Shown here piece after piece: positions 1-8,319 of a stretch of DNA of 64,000 nt. The DNA lies in contig NZ_CP020867.1 in the NCBI RefSeq assembly GCF_002104335.1, positions 930,001 to 994,000 on the forward strand. The letters are read 5' to 3'. The stretch is from Campylobacter cuniculorum DSM 23162 = LMG 24588 (GTDB lineage: Bacteria; Campylobacterota; Campylobacteria; Campylobacterales; Campylobacteraceae). Position numbers and translations under genes: made by a program. Positions within the stretch are counted from its first letter, which is position 1. Each line of letters opens with the position of its first letter. The notes below the pieces were generated by a model. It saw only the letters and a program-made list of their open reading frames with translations, did not search any database and was not told the origin of the DNA.

Positions 1-1
1 T

Positions 2-550
2 GGCATAGAAACTTGGGATGTCAGCAAGGTTGAAAATATGCGTTGGATGTTTTTAGAAGCAGAATCTTTTAATCAAAATATCAATTCTTGGGATGTTAGT
101 AATGTTAAAGATATGAGTCTTATGTTTTCAAAAGCAAGTTCTTTCAATCAACCTTTAGATAAATGGAATGTCAGTAAGGTTGAAAATATGCATGGTATGT
201 TTGCAGGTGCATTGTATTTCAATCAACCTTTAGACAAATGGGATGTTAGTAATGTTGAAGATATGAGTAGTATGTTTTTATTTGCAGAATCTTTTAATCA
301 AAATATAAATTCTTGGAATGTTAGTCAGGTTAGAAATATGGAACATATGTTTTCAGATGCAAAGTCTTTCAATCAACCTTTAGACAAATGGAATGTTAGT
401 AATGTTGGAAGTATGAAAGGCATGTTTTTCCATGCAGAATCTTTTAATCAAAATATAAATGCTTGGGATGTCAGTAATGTTGAATATACGGATGGTATGT
501 TTGAAAAGTCTCCTTTGAAAAAAAATCCACCTCAATGGTTTAAAAAATGA
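2..550 (+). CDS. BspA-like (DUF285) repeat surface protein, 5' end outside window
   Basis: The reading frame is open from the first bases of the window. Residues before the first ATG at 38 (G-I-E-T-W-D-V-S) match an internal part of the next gene, so this is the C-terminal part of a longer protein. It consists of six to seven 25-residue units (75 bp each) of the form M-x-x-M-F-x-x-A-x-S-F-N-Q-x-(I/L)-(N/D)-x-W-(N/D)-V-S-x-V-x-x-M. This is the signature of BspA-type / DUF285 leucine-rich-like repeat proteins, which in other bacteria are exposed and can bind host or bacterial proteins. The tail (SPLKKNPPQWFKK) is nearly the same as that of the downstream paralogue. Function here is unknown and surface location is inferred from the paralogue's signal peptide. 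Confidence 0.85.
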   Translation, partial: GIETWDVSKVENMRWMFLEAESFNQNINSWDVSNVKDMSLMFSKASSFNQPLDKWNVSKVENMHGMFAGALYFNQPLDKWDVSNVEDMSSMFLFAESFNQNINSWNVSQVRNMEHMFSDAKSFNQPLDKWNVSNVGSMKGMFFHAESFNQNINAWDVSNVEYTDGMFEKSPLKKNPPQWFKK

Positions 551-576
551 CTTAAAAAATGGTATAAAAATAAATC

Positions 577-602
577 AAAATTTCTCGGCTTTAATGAGTT
601 AA
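577..602 (-). pseudogene. Duplicated 3' end of the small antisense gene found at 1214-1426
   Basis: On the minus strand these bases can be read L-I-K-A-E-K-F-stop, the same as the last seven codons of the gene ending at 1214. The flanking bases also match the sequence after the second BspA-like gene. This appears to be the relic left at the junction of a tandem duplication that created the two BspA-like genes. It is too short to be functional. Confidence 0.6.
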
Positions 603-634
603 GGCGAAATTGTTTTCATTTAACATTGATTTGA

Positions 635-640
635 TATAAT
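635..640 (+). promoter_or_regulatory. Sigma70-type -10 box (TATAAT) for the second BspA-like gene
   Basis: TATAAT lies about 30 bases before the ATG at 670 in the context gaTATAATcc, typical of Campylobacter promoters, which lack a clear -35 element. An AAAGGA ribosome site (about 659-664) follows. Confidence 0.6.
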
Positions 641-669
641 CCGCTGAAATTTTAAAATAAAGGATACAA

Positions 670-1212
670 ATGCAAAAGAAAATTTTTGCTCTTTTAATGT
701 TTGCTTTGTTTGCTTTGTTTGCAGTTTGTGCGATTGCTGAAGAACACAAATATCATCCACAAACCAAAACAGAATTAAAGGCTTTGGTTGAGGATTTATC
801 AATCAATCTTGGCACAATTGATACGCACAAAATTACAGATATGAGTGGGTTGTTTTATAGAACCGAACGAAAAGATTTTAGTGGCATAGAAACTTGGAAT
901 GTCAGTAATGTTAAAGATATGCGTGGTATGTTTTCATACGCAAAATCTTTTAATCAAAATATCAATGCTTGGAATGTCAGTCATGTTGAAACTATGCGTG
1001 GTATGTTTTCAAATGCAGAGTCTTTCAATCAGCCTTTAGATAAATGGGATGTCAGTAAGGTTAGAAATATGGAACATATGTTTGAAGGTGCAGAGTCTTT
1101 CAATCAAAATATAAATGCTTGGAATGTTAGTCATATTAAAGATAACAATATGGTTTTTATGTTTAGATTCTCTCCTTTGGAAGAAAATCCACCTCAATGG
1201 TTTAAAAAATAA
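670..1212 (+). CDS. BspA-like (DUF285) repeat protein with signal peptide
   Basis: A 180-residue protein. Residues 1-23 form a Sec signal peptide (two lysines, hydrophobic run rich in Phe/Leu/Ala, cleavage likely after ..CAIAE). Residues 24-55 are a short N-terminal segment, followed by about four copies of the 25-residue F-N-Q..W-(N/D)-V-S-x-V repeat, and a tail ending NPPQWFKK. The family is DUF285 / BspA-like, implying an exported, probably surface-associated protein. It is the shorter complete paralogue of the truncated gene just upstream. Its own promoter (635-640) and ribosome site (AAAGGA) support independent expression. The repeats are nearly identical in DNA, so copy number could change by recombination between the two genes. 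The binding partner is unknown. Confidence 0.85.
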   Translation: MQKKIFALLMFALFALFAVCAIAEEHKYHPQTKTELKALVEDLSINLGTIDTHKITDMSGLFYRTERKDFSGIETWNVSNVKDMRGMFSYAKSFNQNINAWNVSHVETMRGMFSNAESFNQPLDKWDVSKVRNMEHMFEGAESFNQNINAWNVSHIKDNNMVFMFRFSPLEENPPQWFKK

Positions 1213-1213
1213 A

Positions 1214-1426
1214 TCAAAATTTCTCCGCCTTAATGAGTCGCGAGAGCTGTCTTGCTAATAAACTTGCACTCGCTTCATCTTTAGAGAGCTTTTTAACTTT
1301 TTTGCTGAATTCATAGAGTCTGTTGTCTAAAAAATCTTCATTTGAGGATTTTATTGTTTGCGTTTTAAGATTCTTTGAATTTGTTTTTATTTGATTTTTC
1401 ACTTGATTTTTTTTAAAAAACAACAT
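1214..1426 (-). CDS. Small basic protein of unknown function
   Basis: A 70-residue product, strongly basic in the N-terminal half (many Lys and Asn) and helical in the C-terminal half (DEASASLLARQLSRLIKAE). No signal peptide or membrane segment is seen. The ATG is preceded by AGAGGA at good spacing, which supports real translation. It converges on the BspA-like gene, whose stop is only a few bases away. A copy of its 3' end is found at 577-602, showing it was present when the BspA-like gene was duplicated. I do not recognise a family. Confidence 0.5.
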   Translation of the reverse strand: MLFFKKNQVKNQIKTNSKNLKTQTIKSSNEDFLDNRLYEFSKKVKKLSKDEASASLLARQLSRLIKAEKF

Positions 1427-1532
1427 TTTAAAATCCTCTTAGGTATAATTTTAAACAAAAAAGCTTGTTTTGATTAACTATCATATTATTATTTTAAGCT
1501 AGAATTTCTAAATTTTCAATAAAAGGTAAAAA

Positions 1533-2720
1533 ATGATTTTGGTTTTTATTTTATGTTTTTATGCTGTGATTTTTACAATCATTTCTTATATGCAAATTCG
1601 TTTTTTAAAAAAAGAAAGTCAGAAAAAAGCTTTTATTTTAAGTGAGCAAGAGTATCAAAAGGCTGCAAATATAGCTGTGCAAAATGAAAAATTTAAAATT
1701 TTTTCCACTCTTTACACCCTAATCATAAATATAATATGGATAAGCTTTGGTTTTTTTTATCTCAAAAATATCATTATCAATGAAAATTCCAGACTTGAAA
1801 ACACCTTATTTTTGCTTATTTTCTTGCTAGTAACGACATTTTTAACCCTACCACTTGGAATTTATGAAAGCTTTTTTAAGGATAAAAGTCAAGGATTTTC
1901 AAACATAACTCCTATGCTTTTTATTAAAGATACGATAAAATCTTTGCTTTTAATGTTGGTTTTTGGTTTTCTTGTGATTTATGCTCTGCTTTTTTGCTAT
2001 GATTTTTTTGGTTCATTTTGGTGGATAGTGGCTTTTATCTTTTCTTTTGGAGTCATTTTGGTCATTAATTTAATTTATCCGACTTTGATTGCTCCCATTT
2101 TTAATAAAATGCAAAAACTTGATGATGAAAATTTACTGACTAAAATCACGGCTTTAATGCAAAAATGTGGTTTTAATGCAAATGGAATTTATGTCATGGA
2201 TGCGAGTAAAAGAGATAAACGTTTAAATGCGTATTTTGGGGGACTTTTTAAGAGTAAAAGGGTGGTGCTTTTTGACACTCTTTTAAAAGCCTTGAATGAA
2301 AAGGAACTTTTGGCTGTTTTAGGGCATGAGCTTGGACATTTTGTGCATAAGGATATTATAAAAGCTTTATTTAATGGAGCTTTGATGGTTTTTATTTTAT
2401 TTTTTATCTTTGCACATTTACCGAATTTTGTTTATGAAGAAAGTCATTTAGAGGGGGTTAAAGGCGGAATTTTCGCACTTTTATTGATTTTTGGCAATGT
2501 TTTTAGTTTTATTTTTTCACCTTTAATCAATGCTTTAAGTCGCAAAAATGAATTTGCAGCTGATCAACATGGAGCTAAAATGACCTCTAAAGAAGATATG
2601 AAGAATGCTTTAATTTCTCTTGCTAAAGAAAATAAAGCTTTTATTAAAACGAGTAAAATTTATACCTTTTTCCATTTAAGTCATCCAAGCATTAGCGATA
2701 GAATCAAGGCTTTAGCTTGA
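1533..2720 (+). CDS. M48 family membrane metalloprotease (Ste24/CAAX protease-like)
   Basis: A 395-residue inner-membrane zinc protease. The zinc motif HELGH is at residues 265-269 and a downstream N-E-F-A-A-D segment near 340 supplies the third ligand. About six to seven hydrophobic segments surround it, with an N-terminal M48 extension typical of Ste24-type proteins rather than the shorter HtpX. Such enzymes cleave membrane or misfolded proteins, and the substrate here is unknown. The ATG is preceded by AAAGGT. The following prmC begins inside its stop codon, and the order protease-prmC-membrane protein-flaC is the one I recall from C. jejuni (Cj0723c to Cj0720c). Confidence 0.9.
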   Translation: MILVFILCFYAVIFTIISYMQIRFLKKESQKKAFILSEQEYQKAANIAVQNEKFKIFSTLYTLIINIIWISFGFFYLKNIIINENSRLENTLFLLIFLLVTTFLTLPLGIYESFFKDKSQGFSNITPMLFIKDTIKSLLLMLVFGFLVIYALLFCYDFFGSFWWIVAFIFSFGVILVINLIYPTLIAPIFNKMQKLDDENLLTKITALMQKCGFNANGIYVMDASKRDKRLNAYFGGLFKSKRVVLFDTLLKALNEKELLAVLGHELGHFVHKDIIKALFNGALMVFILFFIFAHLPNFVYEESHLEGVKGGIFALLLIFGNVFSFIFSPLINALSRKNEFAADQHGAKMTSKEDMKNALISLAKENKAFIKTSKIYTFFHLSHPSISDRIKALA

Positions 2721-3511
2721 AGATTAAAGATGCTCTTAGTTTAGCTAAAAATGAACTTAAAGGCTATGAAAATCAAGCCATTTTTATACTTTGTGAGCAT
2801 TTACAAAAGGATAGAACTTGGCTTTTTTTCAATGAAAATTTTGAATTTGATGAAACATTTTATTTAAGTTTAATCAAACGTTTTAAAGACGGGGAGGCTT
2901 TTGAATACATCTTTAACAAAGCTTTTTTTTGGGATTTGGAATTTTATATCGAAAGAGGGGTTTTAATCCCACGATATGATAGTGAAATTTTACTTTCACA
3001 ATTGCTTAAACTTTGTGAAAAACAATTTTTTAATAGAATTTTAGAAATAGGCTTTGGGAGCGGAATTCTAAGCATAGTTTTAGCTAAAATTTTAAATCTT
3101 AAAATCAAAGCTTGTGATATAAGTCAAAAAGCTTTTGAAATTGCACAAAAAAATGCAAAAATTCACAGGGTGCAAAGCTTAATCGATTTTGTCTTAAAAG
3201 ATTTTAGAGAGCTAAGGGGCGAATTTGATTTAATTTTTTCAAATCCTCCTTACATTAAAAATGATTACAAGATAGATAAATGGGTGAGTATGGAGCCTAA
3301 AGAAGCTTTATTTGGTGGAAAAAAAGGCTATGAAATTTTAGAAGAAATTATAGAATTTAGTGTCAAGGCTAAGGCTAAGGTTGTGGCTCTTGAATTTGGT
3401 TTTGATCAAAAAGATATTTTAGAAAAAATTTTTCATCAAAATGATTTTAAAACTGAATTTTTCAAGGATGAACGCGGTTTTGATAGAGCGGTTTTAGCCT
3501 ATAAAAATTAA
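2717..3511 (+). CDS. prmC: Peptide chain release factor N5-glutamine methyltransferase
   Basis: This enzyme (HemK) methylates the Gln of the GGQ motif in release factors RF1 and RF2 using S-adenosylmethionine. The 264-residue product has the SAM-binding motif EIGFGSG at residues 110-116 and the catalytic NPPY motif at 176-179, after an N-terminal helical recognition domain. The start is a TTG at 2717 that overlaps the TGA of the upstream protease (TTGA), so translation is probably coupled. Length is a little below the usual 270-290 residues of the family, with no motif missing. Confidence 0.93.
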   Translation: MKIKDALSLAKNELKGYENQAIFILCEHLQKDRTWLFFNENFEFDETFYLSLIKRFKDGEAFEYIFNKAFFWDLEFYIERGVLIPRYDSEILLSQLLKLCEKQFFNRILEIGFGSGILSIVLAKILNLKIKACDISQKAFEIAQKNAKIHRVQSLIDFVLKDFRELRGEFDLIFSNPPYIKNDYKIDKWVSMEPKEALFGGKKGYEILEEIIEFSVKAKAKVVALEFGFDQKDILEKIFHQNDFKTEFFKDERGFDRAVLAYKN

Positions 3512-3524
3512 GGAGAAAATTTTA

Positions 3525-3998
3525 ATGAAAGCGATAAATCTTTTCTTGCTTGCAGCTCTTGTAGGTATAGAATTAATTTTAGGCATTGTGGTTGCAAGGG
3601 TGATTTTTTATCCTCAAAATTTAATCGGTGAAGGGGTTTTAAGTCTCTTCCAAAGTGGCTTAATGATGAGTCAAATTTTTATTCAATTTGGCTATGTTTT
3701 AATCGTTATATCCTTGATAAATTTTTTATTCGAGCTTTATAGCTATTTTAAAGATGAAGCTAAATTTCAGTTGAGATTTTCAAAATTGGCATTAAGTTTG
3801 CTTATATTTATTTTGAGTTTGTTCTTTGTATTTTATTTCACTGCCTTTATAATACAGGCTCAAGCTTTGGGAGAAAGTGCAACGCAAAGCGATGAATTTA
3901 AAAGTATGCATGCGGCAAGTGAAGTTGTGATGAAAATTATTTTAATTATGCAAGTATTTTTGTATTTTTTAAGTTTTAAAATAGCTAAAAAAGTGTAA
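3525..3998 (+). CDS. DUF4149-like integral membrane protein
   Basis: A 157-residue protein with four hydrophobic segments (about residues 5-27, 50-70, 86-112 and 132-153) and short loops. The layout and conserved features (an R-V-I-F-Y-P stretch after the first segment) resemble the DUF4149 family seen in many Epsilonproteobacteria. No catalytic residues are recognisable. It starts 13 bases after prmC with an AGGAG ribosome site and is likely in the same transcript. It precedes flaC, as in C. jejuni. Function unknown. Confidence 0.75.
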   Translation: MKAINLFLLAALVGIELILGIVVARVIFYPQNLIGEGVLSLFQSGLMMSQIFIQFGYVLIVISLINFLFELYSYFKDEAKFQLRFSKLALSLLIFILSLFFVFYFTAFIIQAQALGESATQSDEFKSMHAASEVVMKIILIMQVFLYFLSFKIAKKV

Positions 3999-4000
3999 AA

Positions 4001-4006
4001 TATAAA
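4001..4006 (+). promoter_or_regulatory. Possible sigma70 -10 box (TATAAA) before flaC
   Basis: TATAAA follows a gtgtaaaa run just after the upstream stop and lies 22 bases before the flaC ATG, with a strong AAAGGAG ribosome site between. I see no CGATAT sigma28 box here. Confidence 0.35.
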
Positions 4007-4027
4007 TACATTAAGAAAGGAGTTCTT

Positions 4028-4777
4028 ATGACAATCAACAATACAAATGCTACGCAACAAAATTATTATTTAAACAATGCTCAAAAAGCTTCAGACAAGG
4101 CTTTAGAAAATATTGCCGCAGCTCGAGCTATTAGCGGGGTAGATAGTGCGAATTTGTCGATAGCAGATTCTTTAAGATCTCAATCAAGCACTATAGATCA
4201 AGGCATAGCGAATGCTTATGATGCAATCGGTGTTTTACAAATTGCAGATGCAAGTTTGACAAATATTTCACAGAGTGCAGACAGACTTAATGAAATTTCA
4301 GTTAGAATGAATAGCGGAGTTTTAAACGAAGCTCAACAAGGAATGCTTAGGGGTGAAGCTACGCGTATTACAGAATCCATCAATGATTCTTTTAATAATG
4401 CAACTTATAATGGAAAAAATGTATTTCAAACTATGAATTTCGTTGTGGGAAGTGGCACTGAAACGACAAATTTAAATGCTTTAAATACAAATAATCTTAG
4501 TATTGATAATCCAAGTTCTATTTCAAGTTTTATGGATCAACTTGGAAGTTTAAGATCTGAAATTGGTTCAGGCATTAATGCTATCACTTCAAATATTAAT
4601 TCAAGTGTGCAAAATAGCGTCAATACTAAGGCAGCAGAAAATAATTTGCTTAATAATGATATGGCACAAAATGTTAATGATTTTAACGCAAATTATCTCA
4701 AAGAAAATGCTTCAGCCTTTGCGGCAGCACAATCAAATTTAGCTTTACAAACTAAAATTGCTAGTTTATTAAATTAA
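4028..4777 (+). CDS. flaC: Flagellin-like secreted protein FlaC
   Basis: A 249-residue short flagellin homologue. The N-terminal part (about 1-130) carries the flagellin D0/D1 heptad helices (..KALENIAAARAISGVDSANL.., ..RLNEISVRMNSG..), and the C-terminal part (about 190-249) the second coiled-coil strand ending in ..LQTKIASLLN. The variable central domain of filament flagellins is missing. In C. jejuni FlaC is exported through the flagellar apparatus, is not needed for the filament, and acts on host cells (binding, TLR5 modulation). I infer the same here. It is followed by a strong hairpin terminator at 4782-4804. Confidence 0.92.
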   Translation: MTINNTNATQQNYYLNNAQKASDKALENIAAARAISGVDSANLSIADSLRSQSSTIDQGIANAYDAIGVLQIADASLTNISQSADRLNEISVRMNSGVLNEAQQGMLRGEATRITESINDSFNNATYNGKNVFQTMNFVVGSGTETTNLNALNTNNLSIDNPSSISSFMDQLGSLRSEIGSGINAITSNINSSVQNSVNTKAAENNLLNNDMAQNVNDFNANYLKENASAFAAAQSNLALQTKIASLLN

Positions 4778-4781
4778 AAAC

Positions 4782-4804
4782 AAAAGCCCTTTTTTAGGGC
4801 TTTT
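4782..4804. terminator. Bidirectional terminator between flaC and the YggS-type gene
   Basis: An 8-bp perfect stem, AAAAGCCC / GGGCTTTT, with loop TTTTTTA. A-rich sequence lies on one side and T-rich on the other, so it can serve both converging genes. Confidence 0.85.
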
Positions 4805-4830
4805 AATTTGTCTTAGAATTTAAAAATCTT

Positions 4831-5457
4831 TTAAGCATTAAATAGAATGCTTCCTAAACGTATCATATTTGAACCGCATTTTATAGCAAGTTCAAAATCA
4901 TTGCTCATACCCATAGAGCAAATATTTGCTCCGTATTTTTGCAATTCCTCATAAATTCTGTAAGTTTTTTCAAAGCTTTCTATAATTTTTCTTTGTTCAT
5001 TGCTGTGTGCTCCCATACTCATCACACCTTGCAATTTTAAATTTTTGCATTCTTCTTGAATTTGCAAATACTCTTCTACAGCTTTTAAAGGCTTAATTCC
5101 GCTTTTACTTTGTTCATTTGCGACATTGATTTCAAGTAAGGTTTCAAGTGTGTAAGAAAGTCTTTCATTGACTGCTTTTGCAATTTTAAGCCCATTGCAA
5201 GATTGCCACAAAATAGGCTTTTGCTTAATGAGAGCATTGATTTTATTGCTTTGTAAATTTCCTATAAAATGCCATTTTATATTTAAATTCTCATCTTTTA
5301 AAGCTTCTTTTTTATCTTTTAAGGCTTGAACCTTATTCTCTCCAAATTCTGTGATTCCTTTATAATAAAAGGCTTTAATGATTTTGTAATCAACATATTT
5401 ACTTGCAGCAACCAAACGAGTGTTTTTAATCTTTTCAAAGAGTGTTTCTAAATTCAT
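4831..5457 (-). CDS. YggS/PLPBP family pyridoxal phosphate-binding protein
   Basis: A protein of about 209 residues from the third of three consecutive ATGs (5463, 5460, 5457). The frame is open further upstream but that part lies in tRNA-Arg. Family features are visible: the PLP lysine motif R-L-V-A-A-S-K-Y near the N-terminus, F-G-E-N-K-V-Q, K-W-H-F-I-G-N-L-Q-S-N-K and the C-terminal S-M-G-M-S-N-D-F-E with I-R-L-G-S. These proteins bind PLP on a single TIM-barrel domain and help PLP homeostasis without a known catalytic activity. It stands alone, converging on flaC, immediately downstream of the tRNA gene. Confidence 0.9.
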   Translation of the reverse strand: MNLETLFEKIKNTRLVAASKYVDYKIIKAFYYKGITEFGENKVQALKDKKEALKDENLNIKWHFIGNLQSNKINALIKQKPILWQSCNGLKIAKAVNERLSYTLETLLEINVANEQSKSGIKPLKAVEEYLQIQEECKNLKLQGVMSMGAHSNEQRKIIESFEKTYRIYEELQKYGANICSMGMSNDFELAIKCGSNMIRLGSILFNA

Positions 5458-5468
5458 CATCATCCAAA

Positions 5469-5545
5469 TGGTACGCCCGAGGGGATTCGAACCTCTGACC
5501 TTTTGAACCGCAATCAAATGCTCTATCCAGCTGAGCTACGGGCGC
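5469..5545 (-). tRNA. tRNA-Arg (anticodon GCG)
   Basis: The minus strand folds as a cloverleaf: acceptor GCGCCCG pairing with CGGGCGT (one G-U), D-arm AGCTCAGCTGGATAGAGC, anticodon stem TTTGA/TCAAA with loop TTGCGGT, T-arm GAGGTTCGAATCCCC and an encoded ACCA end. The anticodon GCG reads the Arg codon CGC. It is 77 bases including CCA. Confidence 0.93.
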
Positions 5546-5598
5546 AAAAACAAACTTAAATTATACATTTTTTTTCTTAAAACAAGGTTATTTTGTGA

Positions 5599-5604
5599 TA
5601 TAAT
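5599..5604 (+). promoter_or_regulatory. -10 box (TATAAT) for the DUF2972-like gene
   Basis: TATAAT in the context TTTTGTGATATAATT, a good Campylobacter promoter, 33 bases before the ATG at 5637. A TAAGGAT ribosome site follows. Confidence 0.65.
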
Positions 5605-5636
5605 TAAGATTTTATGATTTTATAAGGATTAAATTT

Positions 5637-6914
5637 ATGTTTAAAATAACTCCAAAAAATGCCTTGCTGTATCTGAAATTTCAAATCAAAAGAACAAAAG
5701 CAACCTTACGCAAGTGGCATTTCAAACTTTTTCCCTCAAGCTATTTTAATGAAAACCTCCCTCATCATTATAAATTTATCGTATTTGGGAGGGCAGTGAG
5801 CGGAAAACACGCTCTTTTTAGATTCTTGTCTTTATGCGGATTGAAGCAACTTACACTCTATAATGATGACATTTGCTTTTTAAATGAAGTCAAAAAGACC
5901 TTAAAAGAATCCCCAAAGACACAAGAAAACTATTTCTTAACCCTTATTATTCATCGCTCTTATAGAAGCATTAAGTGGGATTTTGGGAGGGTCATTCGCA
6001 ATGCAAATTTACTCATACTGCTTCGCGATCCTATTTCGCGGTGCAAAGGAATGCTCAATCACGGCACACCAAATCGCTCCAAGCTCATTCGTGGCTCTTG
6101 TTTTCCCGCTCAATACCTTAACACCCCCCCCCATACTGCTTTAGACAGAAAACGTTATAAGCATAAAAGAGGATATTCTAGCAAGGCTGTGGCCCCAAGC
6201 GTAGAAGGATTAAGCTATGTTTTAAGACGTGAGCTTAATTTCACTTATTATTCTAGCATTTTATCTTTTTTAAACCCGCAATATCATATAAACATTCACT
6301 ATCTTGACGTTAAGGAATTAATGCCAAAAGTCGCCTTTAAAACCATGCAAAACTTAGCAGAGCAATTCAATTTCACTCCGCCAAAAGAGGAGGATAGGGA
6401 TAAATTTGAACAAGTGATTTGGAATAAGATTAAGGGACACTTGCCCTTTGAACTCATCATCACACCAAAGGACTTTGCAGAACTCAAAGAAAATATAAAA
6501 ATCACAATCATTGAGAGCCATTACACGCAAGATTATGAGAGGGAACAAAATAGCATTGACATAAAAGATTCTCTTTTAGAGCACACAGCACCGCTCTATG
6601 TGGATATATCCCTTATGGTTAAAGACACAGATGTAAAGCTCATTAAAGAATCACAAAATATAATAAAAAGATTGAAAGAATATTTTGCAGAATTCACTCA
6701 AGCCCTTAAATATTGGGTTGATTTTAAAGAGCAAAATCAAATCACAGAGGAGCAAGTCTTAGCATATTTTAAAGAAAATAAAGCCTTAAGGGTGAAATTT
6801 AAAAAAATGCTTGATAAAGAACTCATTCACATTAAACAAACACGTCCTGACATCGTGGAATCTTGGAAATATTATAAAGAATTTGAAAGGATTTGTGAAG
6901 AAGATTTTAATTGA
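5637..6914 (+). CDS. DUF2972-like, possibly sulfotransferase-fold protein, phase-variable (C9 tract)
   Basis: A 425-residue protein that resembles the Campylobacter DUF2972 family. Residues about 47-62 (F-I-V-F-G-R-A-V-S-G-K-H-A-L-F-R) look like a phosphate-binding loop. Residues about 127-140 (L-L-I-L-L-R-D-P-I-S-R-C-K-G) resemble the R-D-P-x-x-R motif that binds PAPS in sulfotransferases. A transferase acting on a surface sugar is therefore possible but unproven. A run of nine C (6124-6132) encodes T-P-P at residues 163-165. With nine C the frame is intact; gain or loss of one base would stop it. The gene sits between tRNA-Arg and tgt and looks like an insertion in otherwise core sequence. 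Confidence 0.75.
   Translation: MFKITPKNALLYLKFQIKRTKATLRKWHFKLFPSSYFNENLPHHYKFIVFGRAVSGKHALFRFLSLCGLKQLTLYNDDICFLNEVKKTLKESPKTQENYFLTLIIHRSYRSIKWDFGRVIRNANLLILLRDPISRCKGMLNHGTPNRSKLIRGSCFPAQYLNTPPHTALDRKRYKHKRGYSSKAVAPSVEGLSYVLRRELNFTYYSSILSFLNPQYHINIHYLDVKELMPKVAFKTMQNLAEQFNFTPPKEEDRDKFEQVIWNKIKGHLPFELIITPKDFAELKENIKITIIESHYTQDYEREQNSIDIKDSLLEHTAPLYVDISLMVKDTDVKLIKESQNIIKRLKEYFAEFTQALKYWVDFKEQNQITEEQVLAYFKENKALRVKFKKMLDKELIHIKQTRPDIVESWKYYKEFERICEEDFN
6124..6132 (+). repeat. Homopolymeric C9 tract (phase-variation switch)
   Basis: Nine consecutive C in the middle of the DUF2972-like reading frame, in an AT-rich genome where such runs are very rare by chance. Campylobacter contingency genes typically carry G/C runs of 8-12. 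Present state is in frame. Confidence 0.85.
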
Positions 6915-7166
6915 TTATTTTAAAATAAAAAATTAAAAATTTAAAACATATCTTAAAAATTATCAGTTTATGAGGTGAATTTTTGAGTAAAGGCTTTTTA
7001 TTGATATTCTTAAGAGTTAAGCTTTAAAATGATTTTTAATCTTTATTTTATAGTTTTTTTGGTTTTGTATTTTAAATTATACTTGATTTTCATCTTATTT
7101 AATTCTTACACTAGGCTCCTCCTTTTTTACAATCCCAAAATACGCAATCAAAACAAAGGATAAATT

Positions 7167-8288
7167 TTAAGAAATTCTTTGCCTATAAAATTCTTTTTTA
7201 AACGCATCAAAGCGATTATTCTTTATAGCTTCTTGCATTTGTTTTGTAAGAGAGAGGTAAAAATGCAGATTATGCAAACTTGCCAGACGAAAAAAGGTGA
7301 GTTCTTTTGCTCTAAAAAGATGATGAAGATACCCTCTTGAAAAATTTTTACAAGTATAACAAGAACAAGTTTTATCTATACTCTCATTATCGTTGATGAA
7401 TTCAGCTTTTTTAATATTAAATTTTCCAAAATTTGTAAAAAAAGTTCCATTTCTTGCATTTCTAGTTGGCATAACACAATCAAACATATCTACACCACGA
7501 CTCACAGCTTCAACCAAATCTTCAGGAGTTCCAACTCCCATAAGATAACGCGGACGATTTTCATCCATAAAAGGCATTAAATTTTCTATGGTTTCATACA
7601 TTAAAGCATTTTCCTCTCCAACGCTAAGCCCTCCTATAGCCAAACCATCAAATTCCATTTCATTTAAAGCCAAAGCACAATGTTTTCTATAATGAAAATC
7701 CGTCCCCCCTTGTATGATTCCAAAAATATTTTGATTAATTCCTATGCCATTATTTTTGTTTTCTAAATGATAACTTATAGCTTCTTTTGCCCATTTTATA
7801 GTCCGTTTAACAGAAAGCTCTATTCTTTTTTTATCAGCAGGTAAGGCGATTAAATCATCAAGTATCATCATAATATCGCTTTTAAAATCATATTGAGCAT
7901 CCAGCACACTTTGAGGAGTAAAAAAATGCAAACTCCCATCAATATGGCTTTTAAATTCAATTCCATTTTCATTTTGCTTTGAATTTTGACTCAAAGAAAA
8001 GGCTTGAAAACCACCGCTATCAGTCAAAAAACTTCTTTTAAAACCGCTAAATTTATGCAAACCACCAAAATTCTTAATCACTGCACACGTAGGTCTTAAA
8101 TACAAATGATAAGTATTTGCAAGTATGATTTGAGCGTTAAGTTCATCCATCAAATCATTTGCATCAAGGCTTTTAACAGCCCCTAAAGTTCCAACGGGCA
8201 TAAAAATTGGGGTTAAAAAACTGCTGTGGGCAGTTTTTATCTCGCAAACTCTTGCATTTTGATCTCTATGTTTTATTTTAAAATCCAT
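7167..8288 (-). CDS. tgt: Queuine tRNA-ribosyltransferase (tRNA-guanine transglycosylase)
   Basis: Exchanges guanine-34 for a queuine precursor in GUN-anticodon tRNAs. The 373-residue product starts at ATG 8288 (M-D-F-K-I-K-H-R-D). The open frame further upstream would read into the divergent gene and its promoter, so it is not used. Visible motifs are [10 protein letters not shown] (substrate pocket), [28 protein letters not shown], and the zinc site C-x-C-x2-C with a downstream His. Length is standard. It is divergent from the TrkA-like gene at 8320, sharing a short intergenic region. Confidence 0.95.
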   Translation of the reverse strand: MDFKIKHRDQNARVCEIKTAHSSFLTPIFMPVGTLGAVKSLDANDLMDELNAQIILANTYHLYLRPTCAVIKNFGGLHKFSGFKRSFLTDSGGFQAFSLSQNSKQNENGIEFKSHIDGSLHFFTPQSVLDAQYDFKSDIMMILDDLIALPADKKRIELSVKRTIKWAKEAISYHLENKNNGIGINQNIFGIIQGGTDFHYRKHCALALNEMEFDGLAIGGLSVGEENALMYETIENLMPFMDENRPRYLMGVGTPEDLVEAVSRGVDMFDCVMPTRNARNGTFFTNFGKFNIKKAEFINDNESIDKTCSCYTCKNFSRGYLHHLFRAKELTFFRLASLHNLHFYLSLTKQMQEAIKNNRFDAFKKEFYRQRIS

Positions 8289-8293
8289 TTTGG

Positions 8294-8299
8294 TATAAT
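8294..8299 (+). promoter_or_regulatory. -10 box (TATAAT) for the TrkA-like/aroB operon
   Basis: TATAAT in ggTATAATtcc, 21 bases before the ATG at 8320, within the short divergent region with tgt. Transcription would start around 8306. Confidence 0.5.
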
Positions 8300-8319
8300 T
8301 CCTTAAAATTTGGAGTAAA

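Noticed and set aside
38..550. Regular repeats considered as CRISPR or intergenic satellite
   Set aside because: Repeats are 75 bp with no spacers, in frame, and translate into a known DUF285 pattern.
620..802. A 60-codon minus-strand frame over the promoter and signal peptide of the second BspA-like gene
   Set aside because: Shadow of a signal peptide region, no ribosome site, low complexity.
5458..5517. N-terminal extension of the YggS-type protein
   Set aside because: The extra codons lie mostly in tRNA-Arg; the protein family begins at M-N-L-E-T-L.
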